Shown here in pieces: positions 28,965-37,722 of a DNA stretch of 64,000 nt. The position numbers and the translations under genes were made by a program. The notes beneath the pieces are model-generated. The model was not told the origin of the DNA. It was given only the letters and a program-made list of their open reading frames with translations, and ran no database searches. This DNA is from Yersinia canariae. GTDB taxonomy: Bacteria; Pseudomonadota; Gammaproteobacteria; Enterobacterales; Enterobacteriaceae. The DNA is taken from the NCBI RefSeq assembly GCF_009831415.1, contig NZ_CP043727.1, forward strand, positions 2,666,001 through 2,730,000, given 5' to 3'. Position 1 is the first letter of the stretch. Each line of letters begins with the position of its first letter.

Positions 28965-29285
28965 TTGAAAATTTCAATCATTGCAGTAACCGTTATATTC
29001 AGTGCCATTTTAAGCGGATGTGCAGTACAAAATGACAAAACACAGTTTCACGGCGTAGGTTTGACATATCAGTCAGATATCAAAAAGCTAGATAACGGAG
29101 ATTACTTCACAGAGGTTGAAGCGGCACCGGCAGCAGGCCGAATTAAAGGTGCTATTGGCGCAGCCAGCAAAAAAGCATCAGACTTTTGTCGGGTACAAAA
29201 TAAAGCCATGAAAGAAGTGAAGACTGATATAGATACTCATTTGCTGGTTAATGGTGTTGCTCATCTGACTTTCCAATGCGTCTAA
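28965..29285 (+). CDS. Small outer-membrane lipoprotein
   Basis: The 106-residue protein has a lipoprotein signal peptide and lipobox (FSAILSGC, Cys19). Two further Cys residues are in the mature part (DFCRVQNKA and the C-terminal FQCV) and could form a disulphide. The start is TTG 28965, with AAGGAACC about nine bases upstream. No function is assigned. It is the last intact chromosomal-type gene before the scar zone. Confidence 0.75.
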   Translation: MKISIIAVTVIFSAILSGCAVQNDKTQFHGVGLTYQSDIKKLDNGDYFTEVEAAPAAGRIKGAIGAASKKASDFCRVQNKAMKEVKTDIDTHLLVNGVAHLTFQCV

Positions 29286-29576
29286 CTATCCGTAAAGATT
29301 ATTAATTATCTATGATCCCCAGAGAGCTGTTGTAAAAATGGCTCTCAATCCGCAATTTGATTGGTATTCAACCGCTATCTATTTCTCCAGAGGTGGTGCG
29401 CTGATTCCCCGTGAAGAATACATCATGCGCATTGCCTACGGCGAAAACCACTGAGAAGATTTTCGGCATCTATTCCACGCGCTTAAGGAAGGAGTCTTGG
29501 AATAAACCGGGCACGCCGGTAAGGGATTTCTATGCATATTATTTAATGATACCACTGCCATGACGTTCACAAAGAA
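29286..29576. other. Scar sequence with short coding-like fragments
   Basis: The 291 bp between the lipoprotein and the LysR remnant have coding-like character in short pieces. One is a 40-codon reading frame from ATG 29339, and another in the following 100 bases lacks a start. I cannot assign them. They look like debris from an adjacent deleted gene. Confidence 0.35.
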
Positions 29577-30467
29577 TTACAGCTGACCGTTCTTAAAATA
29601 CCGGTCCCAGTATGGTGGAGAACCAATTTCATCAACTAGGAATTTTAGGATTTCACGCGTGCGGTGAGAACGAAGCTTATTTTCAGGATAAAGAACGTGA
29701 ATATAGGTCGGGACGGGCTCCGAAGAGATATCCCATTCAGGTAGTAGTCTTGTAAGGCTATTGCTTTCAAACAGGTCCGGGCTGAAAATCCACGTCGGAA
29801 ACAGCACAATGCCTGCTCCATCCTGCGCAGCAGCGACCAGTGCCCCGGCATTATTGCTGCTGATCCCACCACTAACATCAATATTATTATACTTATCTTT
29901 TACCGATGTCCGGTAATACCAGCGCTGCGCGCCAGATACTCCCCGGTACAGCAGACAGTTGTGATTAAGGAGATCTTCCGGCCGTGCCGGTGTTCCGTGC
30001 TGCTTCAAGTAGCTTTGGCTGGCTGCAACAATATAACTCTGATCACAGATAACCTTTCCGAGCATACCGGAATCATCGACCGTACTTACCCGAAAAGTAA
30101 TGTCATTTCCCTCCTGGATGGGGTCATTGAAGCTATCAGTAAGGGTTAATTCGACTGACACTTCTGGATACTTGACCCAAAGCCGGCTGATGAGATTTGC
30201 GATATGCAGCCTGCCCAGCGCCTCCGGCGCATTGATTCTGACTTTTCCACTGATGTGATGGCTGTCCTGTGCGATCTGCTCAGCGGCGTTGTCCAGCAGG
30301 TCCAGAGCCTCCCTGACCTGAGTCCGGAAGTAGCTACCTTTTTCTGTCAGTGTTACTGCACGTGTACTTCGGTAAAAGAGCTGCTGGTTGAGCTCCTTTT
30401 CAAGCGCTGCAATATCACGAGACACCGATGATGCCGGTACGCCGAAATGACGTGCGGTCGCGCGTGA
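29577..30467 (-). pseudogene. LysR-family regulator, 5'-truncated
   Basis: About 297 codons remain. The frame reads SRATARHFGVPASSVSRDIAA, then the rest of the LysR winged helix and a full effector domain to the stop. The normal first 25-30 codons (the first HTH helices) are missing, because the frame meets foreign sequence at about 30467 with a stop codon just upstream. A GTG within SSVSRD could restart a 282-residue product, but it would lack an intact DNA-binding helix pair. Adjacent sequence is a fragment of an Old Yellow Enzyme gene, probably the former divergent partner. Confidence 0.8.
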
Positions 30468-30567
30468 GGGTCAGGGGTATCTGTTTAATCCCGGTATTTT
30501 CAATGACGAGCAAATCGCGGGCTGGAAGCTGACTACGGACTCCGTACACTCAGTCGGAGGGAAAATA
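30466..30567 (+). pseudogene. Fragment of an Old Yellow Enzyme (NemA-like) gene
   Basis: The frame reads EGQGYLFNPGIFNDEQIAGW, then ends KILD-type sequence where similarity stops. This matches the segment after the first quarter of alkene reductases of the NemA family (consensus GQGY..PGI...EQIAGW...VH..GG.I). Roughly 34 codons survive with no start and no active site. Both ends are sharp junctions, so this is deletion debris. Confidence 0.75.
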
Positions 30568-30751
30568 CTAGATAGCGCTGAAACATCCCCGTGCTAGTTA
30601 GCCCGCAGAAACTAATAATTCATAGGGGCGGAAGCTCACCACTTCCTCACCCACCCAATCATTTAATTCCATTAGCCGTTCCTGTAAAGGGCTAATTCGT
30701 TGATGGCAAATACCCGCGCGGTGCGTTTATGCGTCAGCGCCAGCAAAACAT
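30568..30751. other. Junction sequence before the P2-like remnant
   Basis: No gene is assignable. On the minus strand about 34 codons are open from 30703 to 30599, ending SFRPYELLVSAG-stop, but no family is recognised. Confidence 0.3.
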
Positions 30752-31075
30752 ATTCAGGCACAACAAAACCCAGACGGATCCCCCTTTATTCCGCGCAAGA
30801 AAAAGCGCCGCGATAAACAAGGCAGCGTCAAGCGTAAGATGTTTACCAAACTGCGCACCGCCCATTTTATCAAAAATGAATCCAACGCCGATGAAGCTGT
30901 TGTCACTTTCAGTGGCAAAGTTAATAATCTGGTGCGGGTGCATCACTACGGCTTGCGGAATAAAGTCACAAAGAACGGGCCAACGGTTAAATATGAGTGC
31001 CGTCAGTTATTGGGCTTTACTGACGGCGATAGTGAATGGATTGGGGATCTGGCGTTGGATCTTATTGGTAAGTGA
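30752..31075 (+). pseudogene. P2-like tail completion protein gpS, 5'-truncated
   Basis: The frame reads IQAQQNPDGSPFIPRKKKRR, then MFTKLRTAHFIKNES, VTFSGKVNNLVRVHHYGL and QLLGFTDGD, the gpS/phage virion morphogenesis signature through to the C-terminus. The N-terminal third is missing or frameshifted: RQRQQN in the next frame just upstream looks like the lost continuation, displaced by one base near 30750. P2 gpS takes part in tail completion and head-tail joining. Confidence 0.75.
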
Positions 31076-31089
31076 ATTTTTCTCGTCCA

Positions 31090-32133
31090 TTATTTAATTA
31101 TATTTTCTCCCCATCTATTTGCTCGATTAAATGTTTTAACATCATTAAACCTTACCCCCATATCTTTCATTACTTTATGTGCAAATGGTGCTGATAGTTG
31201 CCTGATATAAAAAGGCTCATTTACAACAAAGTGATGTATTGCATGAGTGCTGCCAAAGTTAAAACAAAATAGGTTGAACGGTAAAAGCCACCAAGGATTA
31301 AGCACCTGCGTTTCCTGAATAGTATTGCCACTTTCATTATCACCATAATAATGCATGTTTGAGCTTACGAAATGTAAGCAAAACGACCACAGGATATTGG
31401 GCGCCGTGATTATTACCATTACTACATCAATAACATTGAATACTTTTAGCGTCATTTCTGACCAAGTTATTGCGACTCCAAGTAAAGGTGAAACAATATT
31501 TATCAAGTGAAATATAATAAATGAATATGCAATTAATGAGTGTAAAACTGAGAGTGGGAAAAATGCCTTAAGTGCCTTCTTAAATAACTTTCTTTTTTCT
31601 TCCCTCGATTTAGCTTGTAATATCACTACAGCTGTAGCAACTATAAAATCACTAATCATCCATAGTCTCAGCAGCCCCCAGCGCTGACCATTAGAAAGCA
31701 GCCTTTCTTCTAAATCCTCATATGTTCCTGGCATTTGGTGATGCCTTAGGTGAATTTTTCGCCTAACCCAAGGGTTAGCCGTACTAGGGCGAACACTCCA
31801 TACTATGGCCATCATTATGTTATGCATGACACGATTCCTTTTGAAATATAAACTATGAATTAAATCATGTTCAATTTCATGTACCACAGAAAGGCAAAGG
31901 GCATTAATTATGATGCATCCCCACCATGCGATATACCCATTGAGATAACATAATGAACTAACGATAAAAATCCCAATAGAGAAAGATAATATACCAAGAC
32001 CCAATGCATCCTGGTGCTTTAATATACCATATTTTCTCTCCATTTCTTTGCAGTGATTACTTATGGCCTTTCTTATTTTCTGAGATTTAATTCTGTCATC
32101 CTGTTTGTCTATATTAATATTGGTTGTATTCAT
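31090..32133 (-). CDS. Membrane fatty-acid desaturase
   Basis: The 347-residue protein has four or so membrane helices. It carries the three His boxes of the FA_desaturase family: HEIEHDLIH at 85, HLRHH at 128 and HAIHH at 297, so the di-iron site is complete. These enzymes insert double bonds into or hydroxylate acyl chains. ATG 32133 has AGGA eight bases upstream. The gene is strongly AT-rich, follows the acyl-CoA-oxidase-like gene by 53 bases in the same direction, and runs against the flanking phage genes. Acyl modification with its partner is inferred. Confidence 0.88.
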   Translation of the reverse strand: MNTTNINIDKQDDRIKSQKIRKAISNHCKEMERKYGILKHQDALGLGILSFSIGIFIVSSLCYLNGYIAWWGCIIINALCLSVVHEIEHDLIHSLYFKRNRVMHNIMMAIVWSVRPSTANPWVRRKIHLRHHQMPGTYEDLEERLLSNGQRWGLLRLWMISDFIVATAVVILQAKSREEKRKLFKKALKAFFPLSVLHSLIAYSFIIFHLINIVSPLLGVAITWSEMTLKVFNVIDVVMVIITAPNILWSFCLHFVSSNMHYYGDNESGNTIQETQVLNPWWLLPFNLFCFNFGSTHAIHHFVVNEPFYIRQLSAPFAHKVMKDMGVRFNDVKTFNRANRWGENIIK

Positions 32134-32186
32134 AGTGTAATTCCTATAGTGATTAATTAGTATGATACAGGTGAGTAAATATCACA

Positions 32187-33794
32187 TCATTCAGTATATA
32201 ACTTCGAAGTTAACTCCTTTGTATAGTCAGCATTAGCTATTGGTGCTGTTATTAGTTCAGGTGGAGGTGAGATAAGGTTAATCAGATAGGTTATTTTCTC
32301 CATTGTAGGAACTATAGGACTTGGACTTTCAGATAGATAAGGTGAAAAGACATTAATTAAATCCAATAACAGCTCATCATCTAAAATATCTGAATTTTGT
32401 ATCTCCTGAATAACCAAATCTAACCCGTAAGAGTAAGATAATATTTGTGCAGCAGCATGCGATAATGGGTTATGTTGACAATCAGCGACGACTTTCTTCT
32501 CTATTTCTTGAGCAAGATTGGCGGGAACAGTCATCGGATTATTAAATCGGTGTGTTCTAACCATATGCTTTGCAATTTGATATGACATTACTGAATTGTC
32601 ACCAGCATAAGTTAATGCTGCCTCTGCGTCATTCTGCAATGTAATAATTTTATTATAATGATGAAATCCCAAGGCCCCACACATCAAACGACACTGACGC
32701 AAAACATCCAAACCCAACGATGTTCCAATATACTTTCCTGCGGAGGCTAGAATTTGCAACTCTTTATAAGAATGCTTATTTTCCCACGAGTTTATAAACA
32801 TCCTGACAATTATCTTTCCCATAATCATAATCGCAGCCGACTTTAATAATTCAGGATATAATCGTTGGCAAAATAGAGGCTCCATAATTAATGTTTTACA
32901 TGTTGGCTCATATGATATAATTCTATTTTGAGAGTATTTAAATGTAATATTAAGTGCAGTCGCTGAGGATTTTATTAGCATATACAATGGAATTAGTCTT
33001 TCTTGTAAAAAAGTTTCAAATAAATTTATATAACGCTGTGGTTGATCCATTTCGCTATGATATACGCCGTCAGAAGATATGCTGGAATAGCGTTGCAACA
33101 TAGCATCAAGAGGAATACTAACCTGATTAAATCGAATTGCAGCCATCTGTATTCCGTGCATCCCTCCTTCAGGGCCTACGGCGATGATATTTATACCAGG
33201 AAATAATACCCCATCGTCCTTATCCCTTAATGGAACTCGAAACCAATGAGGGCCATGATCAATATCATTAACTATAAGTCTCGCTAATACCATACCCACA
33301 GATGCACTGTAGAGAGCATTCCCTATCCAAAACTTACATGAACCAGCGCTTGGGGAGTGAAGGCGCATTTTTTTTTGTTTATGGTCATAGGTTACCGTAG
33401 TTTCCAGATTCTTTACGTTAGTGCCGTTGGCAATTTCTGAACAACACATAGAGTATATGCAGTGCATGTTATTTACTTCATCATGATATTTCTCCATCTG
33501 AATAGGGTCAGACTGCGTGAACATAACATTCCCAGAAATCAGATGGGTAGATATCGATATTGCTAATGAGTGGTCGAACGCCCCAATTAAACCTATACTT
33601 TCACACAACTCATTGAACTTAACTTCTTTACCCTGCCCAAGCCACATATCATTGTGAATTAATTTCTCTTTGAAAATTAATTTCATTCTTTTTACAGTTA
33701 AATCTATATAGTCACGCTTGGACATGTGATACTTCAACTCAGCACTGAATAATGGCAACTTAAAAAGTTCTATAAGTTTATTATCAAAGTTCAT
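32187..33794 (-). CDS. Acyl-CoA oxidase/dehydrogenase-like flavoprotein
   Basis: The 535-residue protein resembles peroxisomal acyl-CoA oxidases in its middle: SEIANGTNVKNLETTVTYD, then SPSAGSCKFWIGNALYSA, VPLRDKDDG and GPEGGMHGIQMAAI. These align with the FAD-contacting beta domain. A C-terminal helical part has FHHYNKIITLQND-type sequence where oxidases have flavin contacts. Bacterial homologues of this length and form are uncommon. GGAG five bases before ATG 33794 supports the start. It is the first gene of the AT-rich cassette and is probably co-transcribed with the desaturase. Acyl-CoA is the likely but unproven substrate. Confidence 0.78.
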   Translation of the reverse strand: MNFDNKLIELFKLPLFSAELKYHMSKRDYIDLTVKRMKLIFKEKLIHNDMWLGQGKEVKFNELCESIGLIGAFDHSLAISISTHLISGNVMFTQSDPIQMEKYHDEVNNMHCIYSMCCSEIANGTNVKNLETTVTYDHKQKKMRLHSPSAGSCKFWIGNALYSASVGMVLARLIVNDIDHGPHWFRVPLRDKDDGVLFPGINIIAVGPEGGMHGIQMAAIRFNQVSIPLDAMLQRYSSISSDGVYHSEMDQPQRYINLFETFLQERLIPLYMLIKSSATALNITFKYSQNRIISYEPTCKTLIMEPLFCQRLYPELLKSAAIMIMGKIIVRMFINSWENKHSYKELQILASAGKYIGTSLGLDVLRQCRLMCGALGFHHYNKIITLQNDAEAALTYAGDNSVMSYQIAKHMVRTHRFNNPMTVPANLAQEIEKKVVADCQHNPLSHAAAQILSYSYGLDLVIQEIQNSDILDDELLLDLINVFSPYLSESPSPIVPTMEKITYLINLISPPPELITAPIANADYTKELTSKLYTE

Positions 33795-34140
33795 ACAAAC
33801 TCCAAATAAATTGCTGTGATAATTCTACGCGAAAAACAAAAATACTAGGCATTAAAAATAACAAGCAAGATTAGTATAATAGTTATTAGAATATACATTA
33901 CACATATTTCAGATTGATTATTAACCATCAACCAAGAAATATAATTATTATAATGAGGTTTTATTTAATAATTTATTTTACATTTATATTAAATGCAATG
34001 TTAATTAATTAAATACAATATTAACTAGCATTGCATTATTTAATAACCTAATTTCTCTTACTTTTTTATTTAACTTATTGCTTTCATTTAATTAAATGCT
34101 ATATGTAAAAATCTAATTTGAAGCTCTGGGGGAACCTTTT
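33795..34140. other. 346-bp extremely AT-rich gap
   Basis: The sequence is dominated by TTAATTAA and TATTTAAT-type words, with no ORF. It is the promoter side of the acyl-CoA-oxidase-like gene and the left flank of the gpV remnant. Its composition suggests H-NS-type silencing targets, which is inference. Confidence 0.5.
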
Positions 34141-34203
34141 ATGCCATCCCTCACACAAAACCCATCACATGCCGCGCGCGCCCGTAGGCGGCAGACTGAC
34201 TGC

Positions 34204-34660
34204 ATGAATATCCTTATTGCTGGTCTTAAACGCCTGTTGGCTAACATTATCCGTATTGGCATCGTCTCAGAGGTCGATCTCGCTAACGGATTGTGCCGGG
34301 TCAAAATCGGCAACCTTGAAACCGATTGGCTCAATTGGTTAACCCTGCGCGCCGGTCGGGTGCGTTTTTGGTCTGCGCCCTCCGTGGGTGAACAAGTCAT
34401 GGTGCTCAGTATCGGCGGTGAACTCACCACCGGTTTTGTGCTGCCCGCCATTTTTTCTGATGCCAATCCCGCGCCGTCACAATCGGCGGATGCCATTGTG
34501 ATCACTTTTCCTGATGGCGCGCGTTTTGAGTATGAACCGGAAACCAGTCATTTAGCGGTGACCGGAATAAAAACCGCTGCAATCAATGCCAGCGAATCAG
34601 TGAATGCCACCGCCCCCAATATTGCCTGTACCGCTTCGGTCAAAATCTTGCTGGATACAG
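34204..34660 (+). pseudogene. P2-like baseplate spike gpV, 3'-truncated
   Basis: About 152 codons match P2 gpV: GIVSEVDLANGLCRVKIG, WLTLRAGR, APSVGEQVMVLSIGGEL, FPDGARFEYEPETSHLAVTG, and the start of the C-terminal spike repeats (VKILLDT). The remaining third is gone. The frame runs on to 34797 only because it reads antisense through the terminase gene. ATG 34204 begins the family-like part. The normal P2 order is S then V, with gpV the central spike of the tail baseplate. Confidence 0.85.
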
Positions 34661-35216
34661 ACCCATCCTCGCGGGTGAGCTTTTCAGCCCACACAGCGAC
34701 GTTAAATCTGGCTCTAAAATCCGGCAGTAGCTTTGCCATCTGGCTGGCTGGCGTGAAAACCTTTTTAGCTTGTGCCATTTTGGTGGCACCGCAATAAACC
34801 TCAGCAGCATTCTCACCATCAGCGCAAAACATATACATACCAATGCCAGCCGCAAAGAATGACTTTCCATTTTTACGGCCTACACGGATATAAGCTTCTT
34901 TAAAACGACGTTTTTTGCCTTTCTTGGTTACCCACCCGAATATCGATGAAAAGATAAATAATTGCCAAGGTTCAGCTTTTAGCTTTTGCCCTTTTAGATC
35001 GCCACTGGAGTGAGGTAACAATTGAACAAAGCAACAGGCCCTTTCTGCCAGATCTCTGTCAAATCGGTAGGGGTAAGTTTTATCATTAATACTGTTTTTT
35101 AAATCATCGAGATGGCGCTGGCAGGCAAGCTTAATATATTTCCCAGCAAGTATTTTACCGCTGAGAATATCCCGAGCGTATTGCTGGGCGGCATTTACGT
35201 TCGGGTAGCTGGCCAT
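34660..35216 (-). pseudogene. Large terminase subunit TerL, 3'-truncated
   Basis: The surviving 185 codons are the N-terminus of an HK97-type TerL, with WQLFIFSSIFGW and the Walker-A-like GRKNGKSFFAAGIG. After REDGSV the similarity ends, because the sequence becomes the complement of gpV. The nuclease domain and most of the ATPase are lost, so DNA packaging cannot work. It starts 63 bases after TerS. Confidence 0.88.
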
Positions 35217-35279
35217 TGAATGTTTCCGTGATTGTGTCCCTATCGATGTAACTATTCGATTGGGACCACGGTCCCAATT

Positions 35280-35714
35280 TTAAAATTGGTTAAATGCGTT
35301 ATCACCCGGAACCTTATCTTTATTTGGCGGGTCGCTTCGAACACGGCTTGTTGGGTCCAGTCTTAAAACGACACTGAGCCTGATTAATTGAGAAATGCAC
35401 TTATCGCGAGTTTTGACCGCAGAACCTAATTTAGCGCCACCGGCCGCAGTTTCATCAGAAAGTCCGGCAGTTTTTATTTCCTGATTGGCGTCATAAAGAA
35501 TCTGAACCGTATTGCAATATTCCATCAGCAAATAGCAGTCCTGCATTTCGAAACCCTGTTTTATCAGAATTCGAATTGTCCGGTTCCATGCATCGATGGC
35601 CATCTCACCCATTAACTCATCAGGCGGTGAAACGGCACGAGTGACACTACCTTTTTGTTGCACTCCGTTTTGGGGTTTTGCACCACCGCCCGGAGCACGA
35701 ATTCCAGCGCTCAT
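35280..35714 (-). CDS. P27-family small terminase subunit TerS
   Basis: The product has 144 residues from ATG 35714 (MSAGIRAPGGGAKP). The N-terminus is Gly/Pro-rich, and the helical body contains AIDAWNRTIRILIKQGF and SQLIRLSVVLRLDPTSRVRS, both typical of phage P27-type TerS. It would recognise the packaging site and hand DNA to TerL, but TerL is truncated here. The ORF is intact. Confidence 0.85.
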   Translation of the reverse strand: MSAGIRAPGGGAKPQNGVQQKGSVTRAVSPPDELMGEMAIDAWNRTIRILIKQGFEMQDCYLLMEYCNTVQILYDANQEIKTAGLSDETAAGGAKLGSAVKTRDKCISQLIRLSVVLRLDPTSRVRSDPPNKDKVPGDNAFNQF

Positions 35715-35824
35715 AGGCAACACTCCAAATGTTAAAAAATGTCGAAAAAAAAAGATCTTATTACATGCGCGTAAAAATCTACCGGGACAGGCAGTACCCT
35801 AGGGCGAAAGGGGTTAGGGATTTA

Positions 35825-35834
35825 CCCCCCCCCC
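35825..35834. repeat. Homopolymeric C10 tract near the packaging genes
   Basis: Ten consecutive C's lie between the small gene at 35903 and terS, 20 bases from a CCCTAGGG palindrome near 35798. The position beside HNH and terS is where cos sites lie in HK97-like phages. Confidence 0.5.
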
Positions 35835-35902
35835 TCCCTCTGCTTATAGATGATAATAGTTCTCATTAGTGACGTTAATGATATTGATTGTCATTTTTAG
35901 GT

Positions 35903-36094
35903 CTACTTCCCGTGGGTATCTAATTCAATTTCGGCACCAACCAAAGCAAGAGCTGTAAGCCCTTCACCATCAGGATGTTTTGCCAACACGTCTCGAATGG
36001 TTGCAGCACAGTCGCTAACCACGCTCTGCTGTTCCGGGGGTAATGTTGTGATATGCCCTTTAATCATCAGCAATGTTTGTTCTTGATAGGTCAT
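35903..36094 (-). CDS. Small phage protein beside the HNH gene
   Basis: The 63-residue acidic protein starts at ATG 36094 (MTYQEQTLLMIKGHI), overlapping the HNH stop by an ATGA. It is mostly helical (PEQQSVVSDCAATIRDVLAKH). The placement between HNH endonuclease and terS is common in lambdoid prophages; the function is unknown. Confidence 0.7.
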   Translation of the reverse strand: MTYQEQTLLMIKGHITTLPPEQQSVVSDCAATIRDVLAKHPDGEGLTALALVGAEIELDTHGK

Positions 36095-36453
36095 TTGATC
36101 CTCTCTGTGGCAGTTTTCTTCCAGTGGCACGAAGCACAAAGTGATTCAAGGTTGTCATCGTCATCAGTTCTGCCGTGAGCCTTGGCAACTATGTGATCCA
36201 CGTGTGTTGCCGCTTTGCCAATTCCATTGCGCCGGTGCTCTTGGCACAGGTAGCCGTCTCGCATTAAGATGCGAGGACGTATTAGATCCCACGGCCTACC
36301 ATACCCACGCTCATGTCGTGACTGTCCTGGCTTATGCCGCTTCCATCCATCACTGGCATGTTCTGGCTTGTGCTTATCACAGTAGCCCGTTGCATCGATA
36401 GTTAACGCTGCACAGCCACTGTGTCTACAAGGCTTCTTTATTCTTGGCGGCAT
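36091..36453 (-). CDS. Phage HNH endonuclease
   Basis: The 120-residue protein resembles HK97 gp74. It has a CRHSGC...YCDKH N-terminal Zn-like part, then ERGYGRPWDLIRPRIL and the HNH core THVDHIVAKAHG with DNLESLCASCHWKK. Such nucleases cooperate with terminase at cos during packaging. ATG 36453 has AGAGG six bases upstream and matches the family start. The frame is open to 36528. Confidence 0.88.
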   Translation of the reverse strand: MPPRIKKPCRHSGCAALTIDATGYCDKHKPEHASDGWKRHKPGQSRHERGYGRPWDLIRPRILMRDGYLCQEHRRNGIGKAATHVDHIVAKAHGRTDDDDNLESLCASCHWKKTATERIK

Positions 36454-36627
36454 AGTAACCTCTGGTATCGGCCCGTGCTCATACGGTGTCACACTACAGA
36501 TGGCACCCTTGGATCTTTTATCAGACATTCCAAATAGAAAAGCCTCGGACTATGCCGAAGCTCTGTGAAAGTTGCTAATATGCTTGGATAGGTTGGTATT
36601 ACAATTTCTTTTAAAGAGATTTTTTGC

Positions 36628-36906
36628 ATGCACATTGATACAAAGTATCGACTATTCGCACTCATCTATCTTACAGCAGCGTATGCTGCTGCTATCCCAG
36701 CAATCTATCTGGTACTAGATCTGATTATTGGTGGTGCTCTGATTGATATATGGAAAGGTGAATACTCATTTTTTGAGTTTCTTACATACCAAAAAATAAC
36801 TTGTTTCAAGCTTTCAGCTGCTGGTGGCTTGCTGGGTCTGGTTTACTGGTTAGCTTTCTGCAGAAAGTACAGATACTTCGACCCACTAGATAAATATTTC
36901 AAATGA
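36628..36906 (+). CDS. Small membrane protein, 92 aa
   Basis: Two hydrophobic segments (residues 8-35 and 60-80) and a basic C-terminus (CRKYRYFDPLDKYFK) describe a two-TM protein. It is opposite in orientation to the late genes around it and has its own AT-rich upstream stretch, which suits a lysogenic-conversion (moron) gene. No family is recognised. Confidence 0.55.
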   Translation: MHIDTKYRLFALIYLTAAYAAAIPAIYLVLDLIIGGALIDIWKGEYSFFEFLTYQKITCFKLSAAGGLLGLVYWLAFCRKYRYFDPLDKYFK

Positions 36907-36970
36907 AAAACCACCGGCTTATAAGGCCAGTGGCGCAGGAATCTATATATCGTAAGGTGTTAAATGCTAT

Positions 36971-37348
36971 TCACAGAGCTAAAATCGCCTCAATCTCTAC
37001 ATTTAGATCGGTTGAAAATAGTTGTGTAACCTGAACTAAAGAACTTGCTGGAAGATGCTCCCCGAAATTACGAAATAGCACAATGCGTAACTGTTCTATA
37101 TCTTCCAGTGAAGTCACAAAAACTGTCACTTTAATTAATGAACTAAGAGAAGTTTTTTCTGCCAAAGCTATACGATGAAGCTGAGTAAAGATTTCCTCCG
37201 TTTGATCTGCAATACACTTCCCTTGAGATGCGGTTCCAAAAGCAGTCAGACCAGAAATATAGAGAGTTTCGCTATGTTTTACAGCATGAACGTAAGGCCC
37301 CTTAACTTGACCAAGTTCTGGATAATTCTTCCTGATTAGCCCATTCAT
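36971..37348 (-). CDS. RidA-family (YjgF/UK114) protein
   Basis: The 125-residue protein has HAVKHSETLYISGLTAFG, VTVFVTSLEDIEQL and the C-terminal VEIEAILAL of the RidA fold. The catalytic Arg of true RidA deaminases (in the RxxxQV strand) is not obvious: the site reads ASSLVQVTQLF. It may therefore belong to a non-deaminase subfamily. Its location between lysis and packaging genes marks it as phage cargo. Confidence 0.8.
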   Translation of the reverse strand: MNGLIRKNYPELGQVKGPYVHAVKHSETLYISGLTAFGTASQGKCIADQTEEIFTQLHRIALAEKTSLSSLIKVTVFVTSLEDIEQLRIVLFRNFGEHLPASSLVQVTQLFSTDLNVEIEAILAL

Positions 37349-37416
37349 TCCTCATATCCTTTTTTTGCTTATTAGGCACTAATCAGACCACATATTTCTT
37401 CTTAGACCAATAATCA

Positions 37417-37722
37417 TTAATTTTTCCTCCCGGCATTCTGCCGCCAGCTAATGATTTCATCGAGCCGACCTTTACAGATCCGTAGCTCACGTTTCAAAAC
37501 CAGCGCATACAACCCACTATCGCCCCAAGTGGTACCAACGAACTCAGGCACTTCACATTCAGTTAATGCTGATTCAGGGGGCCACAACTGGATTAATTCG
37601 GCTGACTTATGCGCGGGGCTATTCTTGCAAGATGCTAATGCTAGCGTCAGGCAGAGGCTTGATAGAACAATTATCACTCTCCGCCGAAGCCTTGAACCGC
37701 CGGAGCCGCTCGTCACTTTCAT
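37417..37722 (-). CDS. o-spanin Rz1 lipoprotein
   Basis: This 101-residue product starts inside the Rz gene in another frame. It has a signal peptide with lipobox (CLTLALASC), then a Pro-containing periplasmic tail. The start overlap with Rz of about 100 bases is the classic embedded Rz/Rz1 arrangement. With Rz it spans the periplasm and fuses the membranes in the last lysis step. It is longer than lambda Rz1. Confidence 0.75.
   Translation of the reverse strand: MKVTSGSGGSRLRRRVIIVLSSLCLTLALASCKNSPAHKSAELIQLWPPESALTECEVPEFVGTTWGDSGLYALVLKRELRICKGRLDEIISWRQNAGRKN

Noticed and set aside
30729..31097. 122-codon plus-strand frame across the gpS remnant
   Set aside because: Only its first few codons (RQRQQN) look like gpS; the rest is in the wrong frame compared with the 30752-31075 frame.
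34548..34660. Continuation of the TerL reading frame to 34548
   Set aside because: It is the complement of gpV; after REDGSV no terminase similarity remains.
34660..34797. Continuation of the gpV reading frame to 34797
   Set aside because: It reads antisense through the TerL fragment; similarity to gpV ends near 34660.
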